A DNA stretch of 64,000 bases from Chloroflexota bacterium (GCA_026710655.1 JAPOQN010000008.1:62001-126000); one strand, 5' to 3'; positions 32,544 to 41,383 are shown, counted from the first letter of the stretch. The notes: a model not told the origin generated them from the sequence alone. Numbers and translations are program-made.

Positions 32544-35486
32544 CTAGCCTTCGGCGCCGGACTCCCACTCGGGGGCGAAGCCGCGGCGGACGGTGTTCTC
32601 GGTGACGACGCGGGTGAGGGCGAACTGGCGGACGTAGTCGGGGCCACCGGCCTTGTCGCCTGTTCCGGACATGCCGAAGCCGGCGAACGGTTGGCGTCCC
32701 ACCATGGCGCCGGTGGTGCCGCGATTGATGTAGAGGTTGCCGACGCGGAAGGCCTCGCGGGCGCGGGCGATGTTGCGGGGGTCGCGGGAGAAGAGGCCGC
32801 CGGTGAGGGCGAAGGGTGAGTCGAGGGCGAGGGTGAGCGCTTCGTCAAACCCACCGGCGTGGAAGAGGGTGAGGACAGGACCGAAGACCTCCTCGCAAGC
32901 GAGGGGGGACGCTGGAGACAACGCCTCGAAGACGTGGGGGGCGACGTAGTGGCCCTCGCCCGTGGGGGCTCGCCCGCGGACGAGGAGCCTGCCCTCCGCC
33001 ATGCCGGTCTGGATGTAGCCCTCGATTCGTGAGCGCGCCTCGGCGGAGATGACGGGCGGGACGACCGTGTAGGGGTCGTCGGGCGGGCCCACGGGCAGGC
33101 TCTCGACGGCAGCAGCGAGGCGCGCGCGGAACTCATCGTGGGCCGAGCCGACGACGATGACGCGGCTGGCGGCGCTGCACTTCTGGCCGGCGTAGCCAAA
33201 GGCGGACGAAACGACGCCCTCGACGGCGAGGTCGAGGTCGGCGTCCTCGTCGACGATGACGGCGTTCTTGCCCCCGAGCTCGGCGAGTAGCTTCTTGAAG
33301 CCGCGCTGACCGGGGTGCACCTCCGCGGCGGCGAGGGCGACGGCGCGCCCGGCGGCGTTTCCCCCGGTAAAGGCGATCATGTCGACGTCCGGGTGTTCGA
33401 CGAGCGCCTGCCCGGCCTCGGGGCCGCATCCGGGGAGGGCGTGCAACGCCCCGGCGGGGACACCCGCCTCGTTGAGGATGCGCGCGAGCGCGCCGGCGAT
33501 GATGGGCGACTGTTGGGCGGGCTTCATGACGACGGCGTTGCCGGCAGCGAGGGCGGCGGCGGTCATGCCGGTGAGGATCGCAAGGGGGAAGTTCCAGGGC
33601 GCGATGACACCGACCACGCCGCGCCCCTCGTACGTGTAGCGGTTGCTCTCGCCGGGGAAGGTCGTGAGGTCGAGTCCGCGGGCGAGGCGCTCGGCCTCGG
33701 CGGCGTAGTAGCGCAGGAAATCGATCGCCTCGACCACGTCGCCATCGGCCTCGCGCCAGGGCTTGCCGCTCTCGAAGATCATCGTGGCGGCGAGGTCGAA
33801 GCGGCGCTGGTCCATGAGCGCGGCGGCCCGGCGCAGGACACGGGCCCGACTCCGGGCGGGCGTGTCGCGCCAGCCGGGGAAGGCATCGCGCGCGACCGCG
33901 ACGGCGCGCTCGACGTGGCCGGCATCCGCCATGGCGGCGCGCCCCATGACGGCAGAGGGCGCTGAAGGTGGGCGAACTTCGATCCATGTGTCCGGCTCGA
34001 CTGGTTCGCCCGCGATGAGGAGGGGATGGTCGCCCCCGAAGGACCGGCGAGCGCGCTCGATCGCAGCCTCCATCTCCTCGCGCGCGGCGGGGCGGTGAAA
34101 CTCCAGCGGGGGATGGTTGCGGAAGCCGCGGCGGCGCGGCGGCGGCTCCTCCGGAACGGGGCGGGGCGGGCGAAGGGCCTCTTCGGGGCTACGGTACTCG
34201 TGCTTGTTCACGAGCCACGACTCGTTCGACGTGTTCTCGAGGAGGCGGCGCACGAGGTAGGCCATTCCGGGGATGATCTCGCCGGCGGGAACGTAGACGC
34301 GGGTGCGGTAGCCCTGCTCGCGGACGGCACGGCGCAGCCCCTCGGCCATGCCGTAGAGCATCTGGAACTCGACGGCCTCGCGGGGGACGGCGGCTTCGTC
34401 GCAGACGACCATCGCGGCGGAGAGGCTGCGCGGGTTGTGGCTCGCGAAGGCGGGGCGGAGGTGGGGCCAGGCCGCGACGAGCCGTTCGCTGCAGCGCTCG
34501 TAGCTCTCGTCGGTGGCGGCCTTCTCCTCGAAGACGGGCACCGGGTGGCTGGCCTGGCGAGCGAGGATCACCTCTTCGTCCCAGTAGGCGCCCTTTACGA
34601 GCCGCACGGTGATAGGCGCACCCCGGCCACGAGCGATGCGTTCGAGCCGGTCGAGGTCATCGGTGGCGTCGCGGAGGTAGGCCTGCACCACGATGCCAAG
34701 GTCGGGCCACTTCGCGAAGGGTTCCTCGCGCACGACTCGTTCGAGCGCTTCGTGGGTGAGGTCGCGGTAGCGGTACTGCTCCATGTCGATATTGACGAAG
34801 GCGCCGGCGGCGCGGGCCCGTTCGAGCACGGGCAGGAGGCGTTCGCGCAGCGAGTCGTAGGTGGAGGAAGGCGCGGCCGGTTCGAAGTGGGGTGTGAGGG
34901 CGGAGAGCTTGATGGAGACGTTGGGCTTGCGGATGTCGAGCGGCGCTTCCCAGGAGTGGCCCTCGGCGAGGACATCGAGCAGCTCCAGGTAGCGATCGCG
35001 GTAGCCGTCCGCTTCGGCTTCGGAGAGGGTGGCCTCGCCCAGCAGGTCGACCGTGTAGGCCGTACCGCCCTCGACCAGCCCGCGGAGGCGGGGCAGGGCC
35101 TCGGCGGGCGTGGCGCCGCCGATGAAACGCTCGGCCATGGCGAAAACGCTTTCGCGGACAACGCGCGAGAGAACGGGGCGGAAGGGGCCACGGCGGCCGA
35201 TCTCGGAGCCGAGACGCACCGCCGCGGGCGCGCCCTCGCGGAAGTACTGGCGCACATGGCTGGCGACGGCCTCGCTGGAGCGCAGCGCGGGGAGCACGTC
35301 GACGAAGCGGAGGAGCTTGACGCGGAACTCGGGGTCCTGGGTGGCCCAGTCCATGAGCCGCTCCTGCCACCACGCGGGACTGAGGGCGATGAGGTGCTCC
35401 GGTTCCACCACTTCGAGAAGCGCGCGCCCGCGCGTGGCGATAGCGGCTTCGCGGTCGGGGGCGTCGGGCAGGGGTTGGGCGGTCAC
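32544..35486 (-). CDS. putA: bifunctional proline dehydrogenase / glutamate-semialdehyde dehydrogenase
   Basis: A 980-residue PutA that oxidises proline to glutamate in two steps. The FAD-dependent proline dehydrogenase domain spans about 80-430 (KLSALTPHFEP, VRLVKGAYWDEE with Lys298, EFQMLYGMAEGLR, YLVRRLLENTSNESW). The aldehyde dehydrogenase domain spans about 470-975 (APWNFPLA, ELGGK with Glu737, nucleophile Cys770 in GQKCSA). It lacks the N-terminal ribbon-helix-helix DNA-binding domain and long C-terminal extension of enteric PutA, so it should be purely catalytic. It starts with GTG; a TAAGCT hexamer 6 bases upstream suggests a leaderless transcript. Confidence 0.96.
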   Translation of the reverse strand: MTAQPLPDAPDREAAIATRGRALLEVVEPEHLIALSPAWWQERLMDWATQDPEFRVKLLRFVDVLPALRSSEAVASHVRQYFREGAPAAVRLGSEIGRRGPFRPVLSRVVRESVFAMAERFIGGATPAEALPRLRGLVEGGTAYTVDLLGEATLSEAEADGYRDRYLELLDVLAEGHSWEAPLDIRKPNVSIKLSALTPHFEPAAPSSTYDSLRERLLPVLERARAAGAFVNIDMEQYRYRDLTHEALERVVREEPFAKWPDLGIVVQAYLRDATDDLDRLERIARGRGAPITVRLVKGAYWDEEVILARQASHPVPVFEEKAATDESYERCSERLVAAWPHLRPAFASHNPRSLSAAMVVCDEAAVPREAVEFQMLYGMAEGLRRAVREQGYRTRVYVPAGEIIPGMAYLVRRLLENTSNESWLVNKHEYRSPEEALRPPRPVPEEPPPRRRGFRNHPPLEFHRPAAREEMEAAIERARRSFGGDHPLLIAGEPVEPDTWIEVRPPSAPSAVMGRAAMADAGHVERAVAVARDAFPGWRDTPARSRARVLRRAAALMDQRRFDLAATMIFESGKPWREADGDVVEAIDFLRYYAAEAERLARGLDLTTFPGESNRYTYEGRGVVGVIAPWNFPLAILTGMTAAALAAGNAVVMKPAQQSPIIAGALARILNEAGVPAGALHALPGCGPEAGQALVEHPDVDMIAFTGGNAAGRAVALAAAEVHPGQRGFKKLLAELGGKNAVIVDEDADLDLAVEGVVSSAFGYAGQKCSAASRVIVVGSAHDEFRARLAAAVESLPVGPPDDPYTVVPPVISAEARSRIEGYIQTGMAEGRLLVRGRAPTGEGHYVAPHVFEALSPASPLACEEVFGPVLTLFHAGGFDEALTLALDSPFALTGGLFSRDPRNIARAREAFRVGNLYINRGTTGAMVGRQPFAGFGMSGTGDKAGGPDYVRQFALTRVVTENTVRRGFAPEWESGAEG

Positions 35487-35492
35487 GATTCC

Positions 35493-35498
35493 AGCTTA
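35493..35498 (-). promoter_or_regulatory. TAAGCT -10 element of putA
   Basis: On the minus strand TAAGCT ends 6 bases before the putA GTG, and no ribosome-binding sequence is present. Confidence 0.45.
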
Positions 35499-35557
35499 GC
35501 GCCGGGCGGGATCGGCGAGTGCTGCAAAGACAAAGCGAACGTGCGTGCTAGGAGTGC

Positions 35558-35563
35558 TATGCT
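35558..35563 (+). promoter_or_regulatory. TATGCT -10 element of HEPN cassette
   Basis: TATGCT lies 30 bases before the ATG at 35594, leaving a short leader with a good AAGGAG site. This is the only strong -10 match in the intergenic region. Confidence 0.4.
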
Positions 35564-35593
35564 CATGCGATACTGCCCCGTGCAAGGAGAATC

Positions 35594-36202
35594 ATGACAA
35601 CGGACGCGGGCAACCAGTACAGAGATTTGGTGGAGCAGGCGCTCGAGGCTGCTGGCGCGGTGGACGATCAGGAGCTGAAGCGGATCGCTTTTGAGCATGT
35701 GCTTGACCACCTGCTGGGGAATGGGCAGGCCAACGAGGAAGGCCCCGTTCAGGGTAGCCCCCCAACGGTTCCTACCGCCCCACCCGCGCCAGAGCCAGTC
35801 GACTCCTCGCTGGCGACCGAGCAGCAACGCATTGACGCAGTCGCTCGCTACTTTGACATCCAGCCGGAACAAGTGCTGGAGATATTCGACCTTAGCAGCG
35901 AAGAGCCAGTGCTTTCTCTGAACTCCAAGAAACTGCCTACGCAAAGATCGAGGGCCACCCAGGACATAGCGCTGCTGATCGGCGGCGTCCGCACAGCGGT
36001 CGGCCTAGAAACAAGCACGAGTCATATTCGAGAAGCCACCGAGACCTACGACAAGTACGACAGCCCTAACTTCATGACCACGCTCGGGAAAATGAACGAG
36101 ATTGCGCTGCTGGGTAAGCCCCGATCCTCGAATCGCCTTGTACGTATGAGAGTCATCGGAGCAGAAGCGGTGCGACCGCTGGCCCAGAAGCTCGTTGCCT
36201 GA
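35594..36202 (+). CDS. hypothetical protein, partner of Ymh-like HEPN gene
   Basis: A 202-residue soluble protein that I do not recognise. Residues 1-40 are helical (YRDLVEQALEAAGAVDDQEL), followed by a Pro/Gly/Gln-rich linker (about 45-72). A C-terminal mostly helical domain contains RSRATQDIALLIGGVRTAVG and DKYDSPNFMTTLGKM. The stop overlaps the ATG of the next gene by one base (TGATG), a typical co-translated pair. It is visibly less GC-rich than putA and panE around it, which suggests horizontal acquisition. It may be an antitoxin, sensor or effector partner; this is inference. Confidence 0.65.
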   Translation: MTTDAGNQYRDLVEQALEAAGAVDDQELKRIAFEHVLDHLLGNGQANEEGPVQGSPPTVPTAPPAPEPVDSSLATEQQRIDAVARYFDIQPEQVLEIFDLSSEEPVLSLNSKKLPTQRSRATQDIALLIGGVRTAVGLETSTSHIREATETYDKYDSPNFMTTLGKMNEIALLGKPRSSNRLVRMRVIGAEAVRPLAQKLVA

Positions 36203-36666
36203 TGGGGGAAGGTCCGAGCCTTGGCCTCCGCCACCTCCACCACGAGACTGAGCTGGCCCACCGACTGTTCGAGGGGGACCACCATCAGGAAGCTGTGCGA
36301 AAGGCGGCCGAGCGGTACGTCAATCGAGTTGCTGAACTGGCTGACCACCCGGACGCGCAAGACCGTCAGGGAAAGGGACTAATCGAGCGTGTGTTTTCGG
36401 AGACAAGTCCTATCCTCACGCTCAACTCCCACGAGACTCTCGACGAGTGGACTCTCCTCGACAGGGACGCACACAACGGCTACCGCTTCCTGGGTGTGGG
36501 ACTCGCCCTTGCAATTCGAAACGCGACGACCCACGCAGACGAGTACCCCCTAACGGAAACGGAGGCTCTGGAGTGGCTGGCTTTCATTAGCGCCATGCAC
36601 CGGCGTCTGGACGGAGCACAGCAATTCGTGCCGACGCCAGAAACAGAGCCGGATGAAGACAAGTAG
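36202..36666 (+). CDS. HEPN protein of the TIGR02391/Ymh type
   Basis: A 154-residue protein resembling the Ymh (TIGR02391) family: ELAHRLFEGDHHQEAVRKAAERYV, then LNSHETLDEWTLLDRDAHNGYRFLGVG, and AIRNATTHADEY followed by a leucine-rich last helix. The R-x4-H pattern Arg106-Asn-Ala-Thr-Thr-His111 is the HEPN ribonuclease motif. Proteins of this family occur in defence and plasmid contexts. Together with the preceding gene it forms a two-gene cassette inserted between putA and panE. The RNase function is predicted from the motif only. Confidence 0.75.
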   Translation: MGEGPSLGLRHLHHETELAHRLFEGDHHQEAVRKAAERYVNRVAELADHPDAQDRQGKGLIERVFSETSPILTLNSHETLDEWTLLDRDAHNGYRFLGVGLALAIRNATTHADEYPLTETEALEWLAFISAMHRRLDGAQQFVPTPETEPDEDK

Positions 36667-36668
36667 TT

Positions 36669-37604
36669 TCACGCCCGGGCGGGATCGAGGCGGGCGAGGA
36701 GGGCGGCGAGCTGGTCGAGCCGGGGGGTGGGGACGCCGAGGGCGCGGGCGCGGCGGGCGGGCTCGGCGAAGATGGCGTCGACCTCGATGGCGCGGCCTTC
36801 GAGGAAGTCGATGAGGGTGCTGGGGCGGTACGGGCCCATCACGTCGGTGAGGGCGAACATGCGCGCGATGACGGCCTCGCCGTCGATGCGCTCGGGGCGG
36901 GCGCGGGCGGCGAGGTCGGCGTTGCCGGCAGCGACGACCTCTTCCATGAGGGCGCGCGCCTCATCGCGATGGGCAGGATCCGTCACGATGGCCTCGGTGG
37001 TGACGCCGCCGGCGGCAACGGTGAGGCCGTTGAAGGGGACGTTCCAACAGAGCTTCTCCCAGCGGGCGCGGATGAGGGAGGGAGCGCTGGAGATCTCGAC
37101 TGTGGCGCCATCCCAGAGGGCGAGTGCGTGGTCGAGCTCGGAGGGGTCGTCGCGCAGGTGAGTGATGGCGACCTGCCCGTACTCATAGTGGTGGATGACT
37201 CCGGGCTCGCCACGGTTGATGCAGGTGAAGCCAAGCCCCCCGAAGATTCGGTCGCTACCGAGCGAGTGGGCGAGGCGTTCCTCGACACCCAGGCCGTTCA
37301 TGATGGCGAGCACCCGAGTCTCCGGGCCGAGGCAGGGTCGGATGAGGGCGGGGGCGTCGTCGAAGGAGGTGGTCTTGAGGCCGCAAAGCACCCAGTCGAC
37401 AGTGCCAATGTCAGCGGGGTCGCGGGCGATGGTGGGGCGCTGGATGGCGAAGTCGCCGTGGTGTGACTCGATGCGGAGGCCGCGCTCGGCCACCGCCTCG
37501 TAGTCGCGGCGGAGGAGGAAGCGAACGTCGTGGCCGGCCTGCGCGAGCCGCGCGCCGTAGTAGGAGCCGACGGCGCCGGCGCCGATGACGGCTACCGTGG
37601 CCAC
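36669..37604 (-). CDS. ketopantoate reductase family protein (PanE/ApbA)
   Basis: A 311-residue protein with the Rossmann start VAVIGAGAVGSYYGARLAQAG, then VLCGLKTTSFDDA, AIMNGLGVEE and WEKLCWNVPFNGLTVAAGG containing the conserved lysine and asparagine of the family. The GTG at 37604 is taken as start; it follows the stop of the LLM gene by one base (TGACGTG), so it is the last gene of the five-gene operon. Members reduce 2-ketopantoate or related keto acids with NADPH. The operon context makes a non-pantothenate substrate plausible. Confidence 0.88.
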   Translation of the reverse strand: MATVAVIGAGAVGSYYGARLAQAGHDVRFLLRRDYEAVAERGLRIESHHGDFAIQRPTIARDPADIGTVDWVLCGLKTTSFDDAPALIRPCLGPETRVLAIMNGLGVEERLAHSLGSDRIFGGLGFTCINRGEPGVIHHYEYGQVAITHLRDDPSELDHALALWDGATVEISSAPSLIRARWEKLCWNVPFNGLTVAAGGVTTEAIVTDPAHRDEARALMEEVVAAGNADLAARARPERIDGEAVIARMFALTDVMGPYRPSTLIDFLEGRAIEVDAIFAEPARRARALGVPTPRLDQLAALLARLDPARA

Positions 37605-37605
37605 G

Positions 37606-38664
37606 TCACGCAGGTTCGAGGGCGGCGAGTCCGCGCGGGACGCGGGGCGTCTCGACCTGCTGGACCTCGCGCAGGATGTGCTGGAAACGCTCGCGCTGGG
37701 CGGCGGTCTCAACCGGCATCGCGAAGTTGATGCGGCTGGCGTACTCGCGGTGCTCGCGCACGAACTCGGGCAGGTTGTCGTAGGTGGAGGTCTGGGCGAA
37801 CTCGCGCAGGACGTCCTCGGGGATGATGGCCTTCATCTCCTCCCACTTGCCCTGGAGGGACATCGAGTGGAGCTCCATGCCGAGGTCCTCCCAGCCATGC
37901 ACGCGCCAGACATCGTGGTAGCTGCGGGTGGAGCCATAGAACGAGATGGGCTGGCGAAGGGCGTCGAGCTTCTGCTCGATCTCGGCCTCGTCCTCGCCGT
38001 AGACGGCGAAGCCGCCGCCGGTGACCTCGATGTCCTGCCAGGTGCGGCCGCCACGCTCGAGTCCCTTCGCGACGTTGGGGAGGAAGACCTCGCGCATGTA
38101 CCTGTCGGTGGTGAAGCCGTGGGGGAGGACGCCATCGGCGACCTCGCCGGCGACGCGGGTCATCCCCTCGCCGACGGCCGCGAGCATGACCTTCGGGCGG
38201 GGGAAGCCGCTGGGGCCGGGGTGGAAGAGGGGGTTCATGAGCGTGAACTGGTAGGTCTCGCCGACGTAGTCGGGTTTATCACCCGAATCGAAGGAGTCCC
38301 AGATGGCGTGGAGGGTGCGGATGTAGTCGCGCATGCGGGGAGCGGGAGCGCTCCAGGGCATGCCGAAACGGCGCTGGATGTGGCCCTTCACCTGGCTCCC
38401 GAGGCTGAGCGAGAAGCGGCCGCCCGAGGCCTGCTGCAGATCCCAGGCGCCCATCGCCAGCACCATGGGGGCGCGTCCGAAAGCGATCGCGAGTGTCCCG
38501 ATCTCGATGCGCTCGGTCGCCATGACGGCGGCGGCCGCGAGAATCATGGGGTCGTGGGCCATCTCGCCGGTGCCGGCGAAGTCGTAGCCGAGCTCTTCGC
38601 AGCGTTTTGCCTCGGGACCAACGCCCGCGAGCCAGCCCGCGGGGTAACTGCTTCCAACCTTCAT
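37606..38664 (-). CDS. LLM-class F420-dependent oxidoreductase (TIGR03617-like)
   Basis: A 352-residue luciferase-like protein: MKVGSSYPAGWL, GYDFAGTGEMAHDPMI, IEIGTLAIAFGRAPMVLAM, GGRFSLSLGSQVKGHIQRRF and a C-terminal substrate-channel region. It resembles the TIGR03617 subgroup assigned to coenzyme F420. ATG 38664 is chosen because AAGGAG lies 6 bases upstream; the TTG two codons earlier would abut the site. It sits in an operon with a kinase-like gene and a ketopantoate-reductase-like gene. Confidence 0.88.
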   Translation of the reverse strand: MKVGSSYPAGWLAGVGPEAKRCEELGYDFAGTGEMAHDPMILAAAAVMATERIEIGTLAIAFGRAPMVLAMGAWDLQQASGGRFSLSLGSQVKGHIQRRFGMPWSAPAPRMRDYIRTLHAIWDSFDSGDKPDYVGETYQFTLMNPLFHPGPSGFPRPKVMLAAVGEGMTRVAGEVADGVLPHGFTTDRYMREVFLPNVAKGLERGGRTWQDIEVTGGGFAVYGEDEAEIEQKLDALRQPISFYGSTRSYHDVWRVHGWEDLGMELHSMSLQGKWEEMKAIIPEDVLREFAQTSTYDNLPEFVREHREYASRINFAMPVETAAQRERFQHILREVQQVETPRVPRGLAALEPA

Positions 38665-38706
38665 CGCCAACTCCTTACAGGGAGGCGATCCTACCGCGCG
38701 TGGCGG

Positions 38707-39204
38707 TCAGTAGGGCGGGCCGGTGAAGGCGGGCACGTAGAGGGGGCGCTCGCGTTCGGCCTGGCGGGCCAGGTACTCGCGCACGGCGGCGATCGTGGCG
38801 GCGCGGGCGAGGTCGTCGAGGCCGTCCGCGTGGAGGGCGTGGATGAGCCGCTCGACGAGGGCGGAGAGGGCCTCGTTCTCCTCCGTGAGGGAGGCGACGG
38901 TGGGGTAGGCCGCGGGGCCGCGCCAGGCGCGGTCGAGGGCGGTACGCACCTCGGGCGCGAGCGCCGCCCAGGCGGCGCCGTTCTCGCCGAGGCGATCGAG
39001 GGCGCCTGCGAGCACCGCGCGCAGGTCGGCGTTGTCCTCGGCAAGCAGGGGGCCTTCGACTTCGACGCGCTCGGCGAGGTGCTGGAGGAGCCCGCGGATG
39101 CTGCGCAGGGAGCTTGCCGCCCACGGTTCCGTGGCGTGGGGGGCGACGCGCTTGTCGAGCGTCCAGGCGATGCCTTCGATGATTTCCCGTGCGCTCGGCC
39201 TCAT
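38707..39204 (-). CDS. hypothetical helical protein in LLM operon
   Basis: A 165-residue protein, almost entirely helical and rich in Ala, Leu, Arg and Glu (SIRGLLQHLAERVEVEGPLL, ALSALVERLIHALHADGLDD). Its ATG overlaps the stop of the phosphotransferase-like gene (ATGA), so it is probably a partner of that protein. No catalytic motif, signal peptide or membrane helix is seen, and I do not recognise the family. Confidence 0.7.
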   Translation of the reverse strand: MRPSAREIIEGIAWTLDKRVAPHATEPWAASSLRSIRGLLQHLAERVEVEGPLLAEDNADLRAVLAGALDRLGENGAAWAALAPEVRTALDRAWRGPAAYPTVASLTEENEALSALVERLIHALHADGLDDLARAATIAAVREYLARQAERERPLYVPAFTGPPY

Positions 39205-40274
39205 GCCAGTCCCTGCTCCTCGCGGTGGTCGTCGGTGGGGCGGGAGCGAGCGTTGATCGCCTCGGTGGCCTCGTCGAGGGTCATGCCAACCATGGGAGCG
39301 AGGGAGTGCTCCATCATCTTCACCGAGCCCATCCCCATAAAGGGGAGCACGGGCCGCTGGTCGCGCCCCTCGCAGAACGCCCCCAGGGGCGAATTGAGGC
39401 AGACCATCGCCTTGAAGGTCATGAACAGCTTGTAGAAGGCGAGCGTGCGGCGGGAGAGCCGGAAGCCGGCGGCCTGCTCGTAGTGGCGCAGTGTCTCCTC
39501 CTCGTCGTGGAGGCCGAGCATGCCCTGGGAGAAAGCCCAGTCCTGGGCGGGGTCGCCGAGGCCAGCGAGCTCCCAGTCGCTCATGGCGACGATGCGGCCA
39601 TCGCGGAAGATCTCCTCGTTCAGGCCGTTGTTCCCCTTGAACAGGCTGATTCGCGGGGAGGGGTCGGGGGGCATAATGGACTCGAGCCAGTAGACGATCT
39701 CGGTGACGCCGGGGAAGGGCTCGGAGCGCCTCTCGAACCAGTGCTGCTTCCAGATCTCGAAGTCGTGCGCGACGGCGACGGCGGGGGACTCAGGCACGGG
39801 CAGGAACTCGTCGAACCCGTAGGCCTTCCAGTCGAGGGTGTGCACAAGCGCAAGCTTCTCCGCGTGCTCGAAGGCGGTTGCGCGACGCAGGGCGTCGCCC
39901 TCGGGGCCGGGCTTGTAGAGGCCAGGGATGGCGGGGCTGCCCTCGACGAGCACGCGGACGAAATGGGGACGGCCTTCGGCAAAGTCGATGCCCTCGTCGT
40001 ACCAGAGGGGTTCGGCAACCGGGACGGGGGAGCCCCAGAGCCGCTGGAAGACCTGCCACTCGACCTTGAGGGCGACGGGCACGATGCCGCCGGCGGGCGG
40101 GTCGATGCGAACGGCGAGGTCGCGCTGCCGGCGGGCGGCGCCCTCGCCGACGACCGCGGACACCATCCAGGTCTCGCGGGACATGCCGGGGAAGGTCTGC
40201 CGGAACGACGCAATCTCGACGGGCGCGTCCAGGCGCTCGGCGAGGTAGGCGGCGACGGCATCCCGGGCGACCAC
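39201..40274 (-). CDS. APH-like phosphotransferase lacking catalytic Asp
   Basis: A 357-residue protein of the aminoglycoside-phosphotransferase-like kinase fold. ALKVEWQVFQRLWG corresponds to the N-lobe and MSDWELAGLGDPAQDWAF, with the metal-binding Asp233, to the kinase DFG equivalent. The catalytic loop, normally H-G-D-x4-N, is K213-G-N215-N-G-L-N here, so the base Asp and the His are absent. Close relatives in ACAD10/11-type clusters phosphorylate hydroxy-acyl groups. This one may be a binding protein or use another mechanism. It lies 2 bases after the preceding operon gene. Confidence 0.82.
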   Translation of the reverse strand: MVARDAVAAYLAERLDAPVEIASFRQTFPGMSRETWMVSAVVGEGAARRQRDLAVRIDPPAGGIVPVALKVEWQVFQRLWGSPVPVAEPLWYDEGIDFAEGRPHFVRVLVEGSPAIPGLYKPGPEGDALRRATAFEHAEKLALVHTLDWKAYGFDEFLPVPESPAVAVAHDFEIWKQHWFERRSEPFPGVTEIVYWLESIMPPDPSPRISLFKGNNGLNEEIFRDGRIVAMSDWELAGLGDPAQDWAFSQGMLGLHDEEETLRHYEQAAGFRLSRRTLAFYKLFMTFKAMVCLNSPLGAFCEGRDQRPVLPFMGMGSVKMMEHSLAPMVGMTLDEATEAINARSRPTDDHREEQGLA

Positions 40275-40276
40275 CG

Positions 40277-41383
40277 CTAGCCGAGCCCGTAGCGGGAGAC
40301 GCGCCCCCAGTTGATCACGGGCAGGTGGCCGTAGCCTGGGTGGCCGTTGACGGTCAGGCGAACGGGCTGCTCGCGGTGGACCGGGCGGATGCGGCGGCCA
40401 TCGGGCAGGCCCACCTCCTCGGGCTCGGAGACATCGTAGATGTCGTGTTCGACGAGGAGTTCCTCGCCGCGCCAGGCGCCCAGCCCGAGCTCGTCGTCGT
40501 AGCCGGAGTCGTAGCCGGTGCCCTTGTAGGCCCAGGGGCGGCCCACGGCCTCGGCGCGGATGTCGAACTCCTGGCCGTCCTCGGTGGTGACGAGTAGGCG
40601 GGCGGTGTCGAAGACGCGGTTGCCGGGGATGAAGGAGATGTCGTGTTCGACACTGGCGACGCGCAGGTCGGGCTTGCCCGAGTCCTCGGGCCAGCCAATG
40701 TGACCGTCGAGGCTCAGCAGGTTGCCGTCGGCGTCCTCGGCCATCTGGAACTGGCCGCCCATGTCGTCGGTGGTGAAGGCGAGCCAGATGAAGAGGGAGC
40801 CGTCGCCGCGAGGCCGCTGGCCGTTCTGGGGCTCGAAGCCGCCTACGCCGGGACGCACGCCCCAGGAGTGGTCGCGGAAGCCGAACCAGTCGCGCACCTC
40901 CGTGCGCTCGCCGTTCAGGACAAACTCGCCGCTGACCCGCAGGAGCTGGTCGAAGCGGGCGTAGTCCTGCACGGGGCGCCCGTTGACGCGGGCGAAGTGG
41001 TGGTCCTCCTCGGTTGGGGGCAGGGCCGCTTCACAGAGGAGGTCGAAGGAGTGGCTGTAGTCACCCGGTTCAAGCACCAGCCGCATCTTCTTCCAGGGCT
41101 CGACGATTTCGATGCTGAGGGGACCGCAGTGCATCTCGCCGATGTGGGGTCGAAGGGCGCGGGAGAGGCGCAGGTTGTACTGCCTGTCGCCCTGGTGAAC
41201 GCAGGCGAAGCCCTCCTGCACGTTCATGTTCTTGTAGGCGGCGAGACCCATGACGAGCTGCAGTTCGCCGTCGTGGTGGACGCCGTAGACGGTGCGGTCG
41301 AAGAAGCGGTGGTCGCTGGTGAGGGCGTGGTCGAAGGTGGTCGGGCCCTGGTGGGCGAGGGTCTCGTCGAGCTTGGTCAGCAT
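40277..41383 (-). CDS. DUF7064/7065-like protein (possible AttH/CrtC lipocalin fold)
   Basis: A 368-residue soluble protein, first gene of the operon. Pieces such as SDHRFFDRTVYGVHHDGELQ, FRDHSWGVRPGVGGFEP and FIWLAFTTDDMGGQFQM resemble proteins annotated as DUF7064/7065, related to the AttH and hydroxyneurosporene hydratase (CrtC) double-lipocalin folds. The conserved DHSWG could form the active site. GGGGAG precedes the ATG. Function is unknown; co-occurrence with LLM and kinase-like genes suggests action on a lipid or terpenoid substrate. Confidence 0.7.
   Translation of the reverse strand: MLTKLDETLAHQGPTTFDHALTSDHRFFDRTVYGVHHDGELQLVMGLAAYKNMNVQEGFACVHQGDRQYNLRLSRALRPHIGEMHCGPLSIEIVEPWKKMRLVLEPGDYSHSFDLLCEAALPPTEEDHHFARVNGRPVQDYARFDQLLRVSGEFVLNGERTEVRDWFGFRDHSWGVRPGVGGFEPQNGQRPRGDGSLFIWLAFTTDDMGGQFQMAEDADGNLLSLDGHIGWPEDSGKPDLRVASVEHDISFIPGNRVFDTARLLVTTEDGQEFDIRAEAVGRPWAYKGTGYDSGYDDELGLGAWRGEELLVEHDIYDVSEPEEVGLPDGRRIRPVHREQPVRLTVNGHPGYGHLPVINWGRVSRYGLG

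Noticed and set aside
34026-35597. 523-codon plus-strand frame opposite putA
   Set aside because: Antisense of PutA coding sequence; composition typical of a shadow frame.
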